From Desulfatirhabdium butyrativorans DSM 18734 (lineage in GTDB: Bacteria > Desulfobacterota > Desulfobacteria > Desulfobacterales > Desulfatirhabdiaceae), in contig NZ_AUCU01000004.1 of NCBI RefSeq assembly GCF_000429925.1, forward strand, positions 124,001-188,000: a DNA stretch of 64,000 bases. The letters run 5' to 3'. A program made the translations under genes and the position numbers. How positions within the stretch are numbered: the stretch's first letter is position 1; every line of letters begins with the position of its first letter. A model generated the notes under the pieces. The model saw only the letters and a list, made by a program, of their open reading frames with translations, had not been told where the DNA came from and did no database searches. Of this stretch, positions 62,701-64,000 are shown piece after piece.

Positions 62701-64000
62701 TGGATCGAAGTATACATCCGGAAAGAAGATGTCCCTGCGCTTGCAAAGCGCTCCAGACAAATCGAGGACGAAATCAACCGCTTCATCGCTAAGCTTGCTG
62801 CGCTTCATGCATGGTCGTTCTGTTTCTCGCGGCTCAAGGAAGACCATCGACGACACATGGAAGCCTGGCGACAGTCCATGCGAAGGCTTGGAAAGGGGAC
62901 GGGGAAGCATGCACCACGTCATCGGCGCGAGGCTCAAGAACACCTTCATAAATGCCGCGAGGCGGTTCCGGCATGGGTAATGCCACTGCATCGCGTTTGG
63001 GATACTGTGTATCCAACTCCCGGCGTGTTCGATATCATTATCGTTGATGAAGCTTCACAATGCGGTATCGAGTCGTTTCCATTGTTCTTTCTCGGGAAAA
63101 AAATATTAATCGTCGGGGACGACAAACAGATCAGCCCGGATGCCGTGGGTTTACCCCGCGATGCGGTTCATCGACTGATGGAAGAGTACCTTTACGATTT
63201 TCAGTTCAAGTCATCCTTCGATATTGAGAGCAGCCTGTTTGATCATGGGAAACTGCGATATGGAACCAGTCGAACAACATTACGTGAGCACTTTCGTTGC
63301 ATGCCTGAAATTATTCGTTTCAGCAATGAACTTTGCTATTCAGATACGCCCCTGATTCCATTGAAGCAGTACGATCCATATCGGTTGGCGCCGCTTGAGC
63401 ATGTATTTGTCAGTGGAGGCTTTCGCGAAGGTGCCAATAATCGGGCAATCAATCGGCCGGAAGCGGAATCATTAGTTGAAAGAACCGTAGAGATGTGTAA
63501 GAACCGACGCTATGAAGGCAAATCAATGGGGGTTATCGTTCTTCAAGGAGATGCCCAGGCGGCATTGATCGAAAACTTGCTGCTCGAACGCATAGGCGCC
63601 GAGGAAATGGAACGACGGCGACTTATTTGTGGCAATCCTTACAGCTTCCAGGGCGATGAACGCGACATCATATTTCTGTCGCTTGTAGCAGCCATCAATG
63701 AAAGAATTGGCCCTCTCACAAAGGCAGGTGATGAACGGCGTTTCAATGTCGCGGCTAGTCGGGCCAAAGAACAAATGATTCTCTTCCATTCCGTTACCTG
63801 TGACGACTTGAGTGCATCGTGTCTTCGCCGTCGTTTGCTTGAATTTTTCGAGAATACGAGGCCACAACAGATTGCCGGGATCGAGTGGAACGAGCTTGAG
63901 CGAAGGGCGACACAGGATAATCGGCGTATCGTAAAACCGCCTGTTTTATTTGACAGTTGGTTCGAGGTGGATGTTGCCCTGGAACTGCTTCGCAAAGGTT
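59800..64000 (+). CDS. Very large SF1 helicase (Dna2/Nam7-like), 3' end outside window
   Basis: An uninterrupted frame of 1400 codons to the window end. Walker A GPPGTGKSHT is at ~406-415, then an insertion of ~670 residues with coiled-coil character, then Walker B IVDEASQCG (Asp1083-Glu1084), VGDDKQISP, FRCMPEIIRFSN, NPYSFQGDERDIIFLS (~1280) and FNVAASRAKEQM, the SF1B helicase motifs. The visible end DSWFEVDVALELLRKG is how the Vsr/DUF559-type PD-(D/E)XK nuclease tail of such helicases begins. The N-terminal 400 residues are not recognised. Helicase-Vsr-nuclease proteins of this layout (for example the DUF4011-helicase-Vsr protein Hhe) are anti-phage systems. More A/T-ending codons than its neighbours suggest transfer. 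The only in-frame ATG after an upstream TAA is at 59800. Confidence 0.8.
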   Translation, partial: MANGNVLNRKQENTTETRKATRLVDYLIRVASLRSKLIRDLAEYEKVLWLADIPHEQGCFAQAWGEDEEHEPDEWLEVQNQREPELPVVPPQCKAWVNLTTLRAKNELPNLLPEITIQIPNPKWREESNQPETIQRIEHIINHPEVQLIWNRFLEDKWLPWNRKHSAWKKVQEVYSVLFAIHQGQRRLGEEYELVLGFGLLNWQTPTGHRVRRHLVVADAILEFEARLGKFTVHPHTEGAKLRLELDMLDIEEQPARAEQIVKKSLSAAEDNPWEKGCVEGALQALVHLINAQGVYKNSLETENTSTSVKPIVEYAPALILRKRSAKGLTETLKRIKEQIEQGQNLPAQFADLAEIHTKESQESSIGAEEADTSFDGEIFFPKLSNDEQRRIIDKIRTANGVLVQGPPGTGKSHTIANLICHLLATGQRTLITAKTPRALQVLEGLVPYELRPLCINLLGSGLEERRSLESSVGGILRKNEEWSADRAKAEGQKIEECLRNLREEKVRVNRRLRDIRESETHIQSIAEGAYRGTAARIAEAVNRDRSDYEWFTDSVPLNKPCPVTADGLRIILEALRHFTPEKHRELYLSWPEVLPSPERFAELVGDETSATEEEQNIALGADERIAGLLAKNTPPAIQAIRDTSSIVLEMRRGLLSTPYPWINDALRDILGGNPLLWQALLRVTCDVIASTEELVAIADETRVDFPPSVDLKTLCEDARKLKEHMENGGKLGWGMFRPKLVKERFYVIKNVRIAGRPCSTAEDFSNLADTVHVHIECEKAWAFWKGRNEKEDGPYALQLTALRSLRDALGNILALEELIFKCREAIKQCSGMSEPVWADESQIERLVSSCRLALARIHKQLASEKIQSIEAPISRMAVKSGVHPVTHELLRAIYSRDINKFSMCANRIQDLEKQRERLQKMEKDLSNLRRLLPQFTQAIEQTFNELYWEERVQRIDNAWHWAQARSWIEVYIRKEDVPALAKRSRQIEDEINRFIAKLAALHAWSFCFSRLKEDHRRHMEAWRQSMRRLGKGTGKHAPRHRREAQEHLHKCREAVPAWVMPLHRVWDTVYPTPGVFDIIIVDEASQCGIESFPLFFLGKKILIVGDDKQISPDAVGLPRDAVHRLMEEYLYDFQFKSSFDIESSLFDHGKLRYGTSRTTLREHFRCMPEIIRFSNELCYSDTPLIPLKQYDPYRLAPLEHVFVSGGFREGANNRAINRPEAESLVERTVEMCKNRRYEGKSMGVIVLQGDAQAALIENLLLERIGAEEMERRRLICGNPYSFQGDERDIIFLSLVAAINERIGPLTKAGDERRFNVAASRAKEQMILFHSVTCDDLSASCLRRRLLEFFENTRPQQIAGIEWNELERRATQDNRRIVKPPVLFDSWFEVDVALELLRKG

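Overview
The window looks like chromosome of a Desulfobacterota (deltaproteobacterial) sulfate-reducer-like organism. This is inferred from moderately high GC, an exported AmmeMemoRadiSam gene set, an Ehr-type energy-converting complex, a small zinc-ribbon gene carrying what looks like a selenocysteine codon, and many PAS/histidine-kinase and TA genes. No rRNA, phage or complete IS transposase is visible.

Layout. 1-1.4 kb: a partial and a small unknown gene, then tRNA-Lys and tRNA-Glu on the minus strand. 1.6-6.8 kb: Tat-signal AmrS radical SAM enzyme, an exported AmrB-AmrA fusion and a membrane spermidine-synthase-like protein. 7.3-13.4 kb: lexA, a DUF72 gene, a catalytically dead ImuB-like Y polymerase and dnaE2, an SOS mutagenesis cassette without imuA. 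13.8-14.5 kb: a TumE-like toxin pair. 14.5-21.3 kb: hybrid kinase, TrhA-like membrane protein, NRDE protein, thiolase, AI-2E-type permease. 21.7-32.8 kb: housekeeping block (gyrA-gpsA, radC, pgk-VTT protein, Bax-inhibitor-like protein, ispF-rnd). 33-40.8 kb: six-gene minus-strand complex I/group 4 hydrogenase-like operon whose large subunit lacks the NiFe cysteines, next to a HTH-EIIA regulator. 42.5-48.8 kb: exported MsrB-MsrA fusion, ssb, TIGR02757 protein, FmdB-type protein, candidate selenoprotein, truA, small genes and gene remnants. 49-58 kb: penicillin-acylase-family enzyme, glnE, higA with a disrupted higB, adenine deaminase, glycerophosphodiester phosphodiesterase. 58-64 kb: truncated ATPase, small unknowns, and an AT-richer giant SF1 helicase open at the right edge, probably the start of an acquired defence locus.

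Intergenic DNA is unusually rich in repeats: a TA-flanked MITE-like family with ends TAGTGCCTGAACG (one 301-bp copy splits higB), degenerate seven-base tandem arrays, six-base GAYAAC arrays, a GAGCCAATTG-ended element, and GTAGGGGCG palindromes. The most notable points are the in-frame TGA followed by a SECIS-like hairpin at 46115-46163, the clean MITE insertion in higB, and the exported AmmeMemoRadiSam-aminopropyltransferase-like trio.
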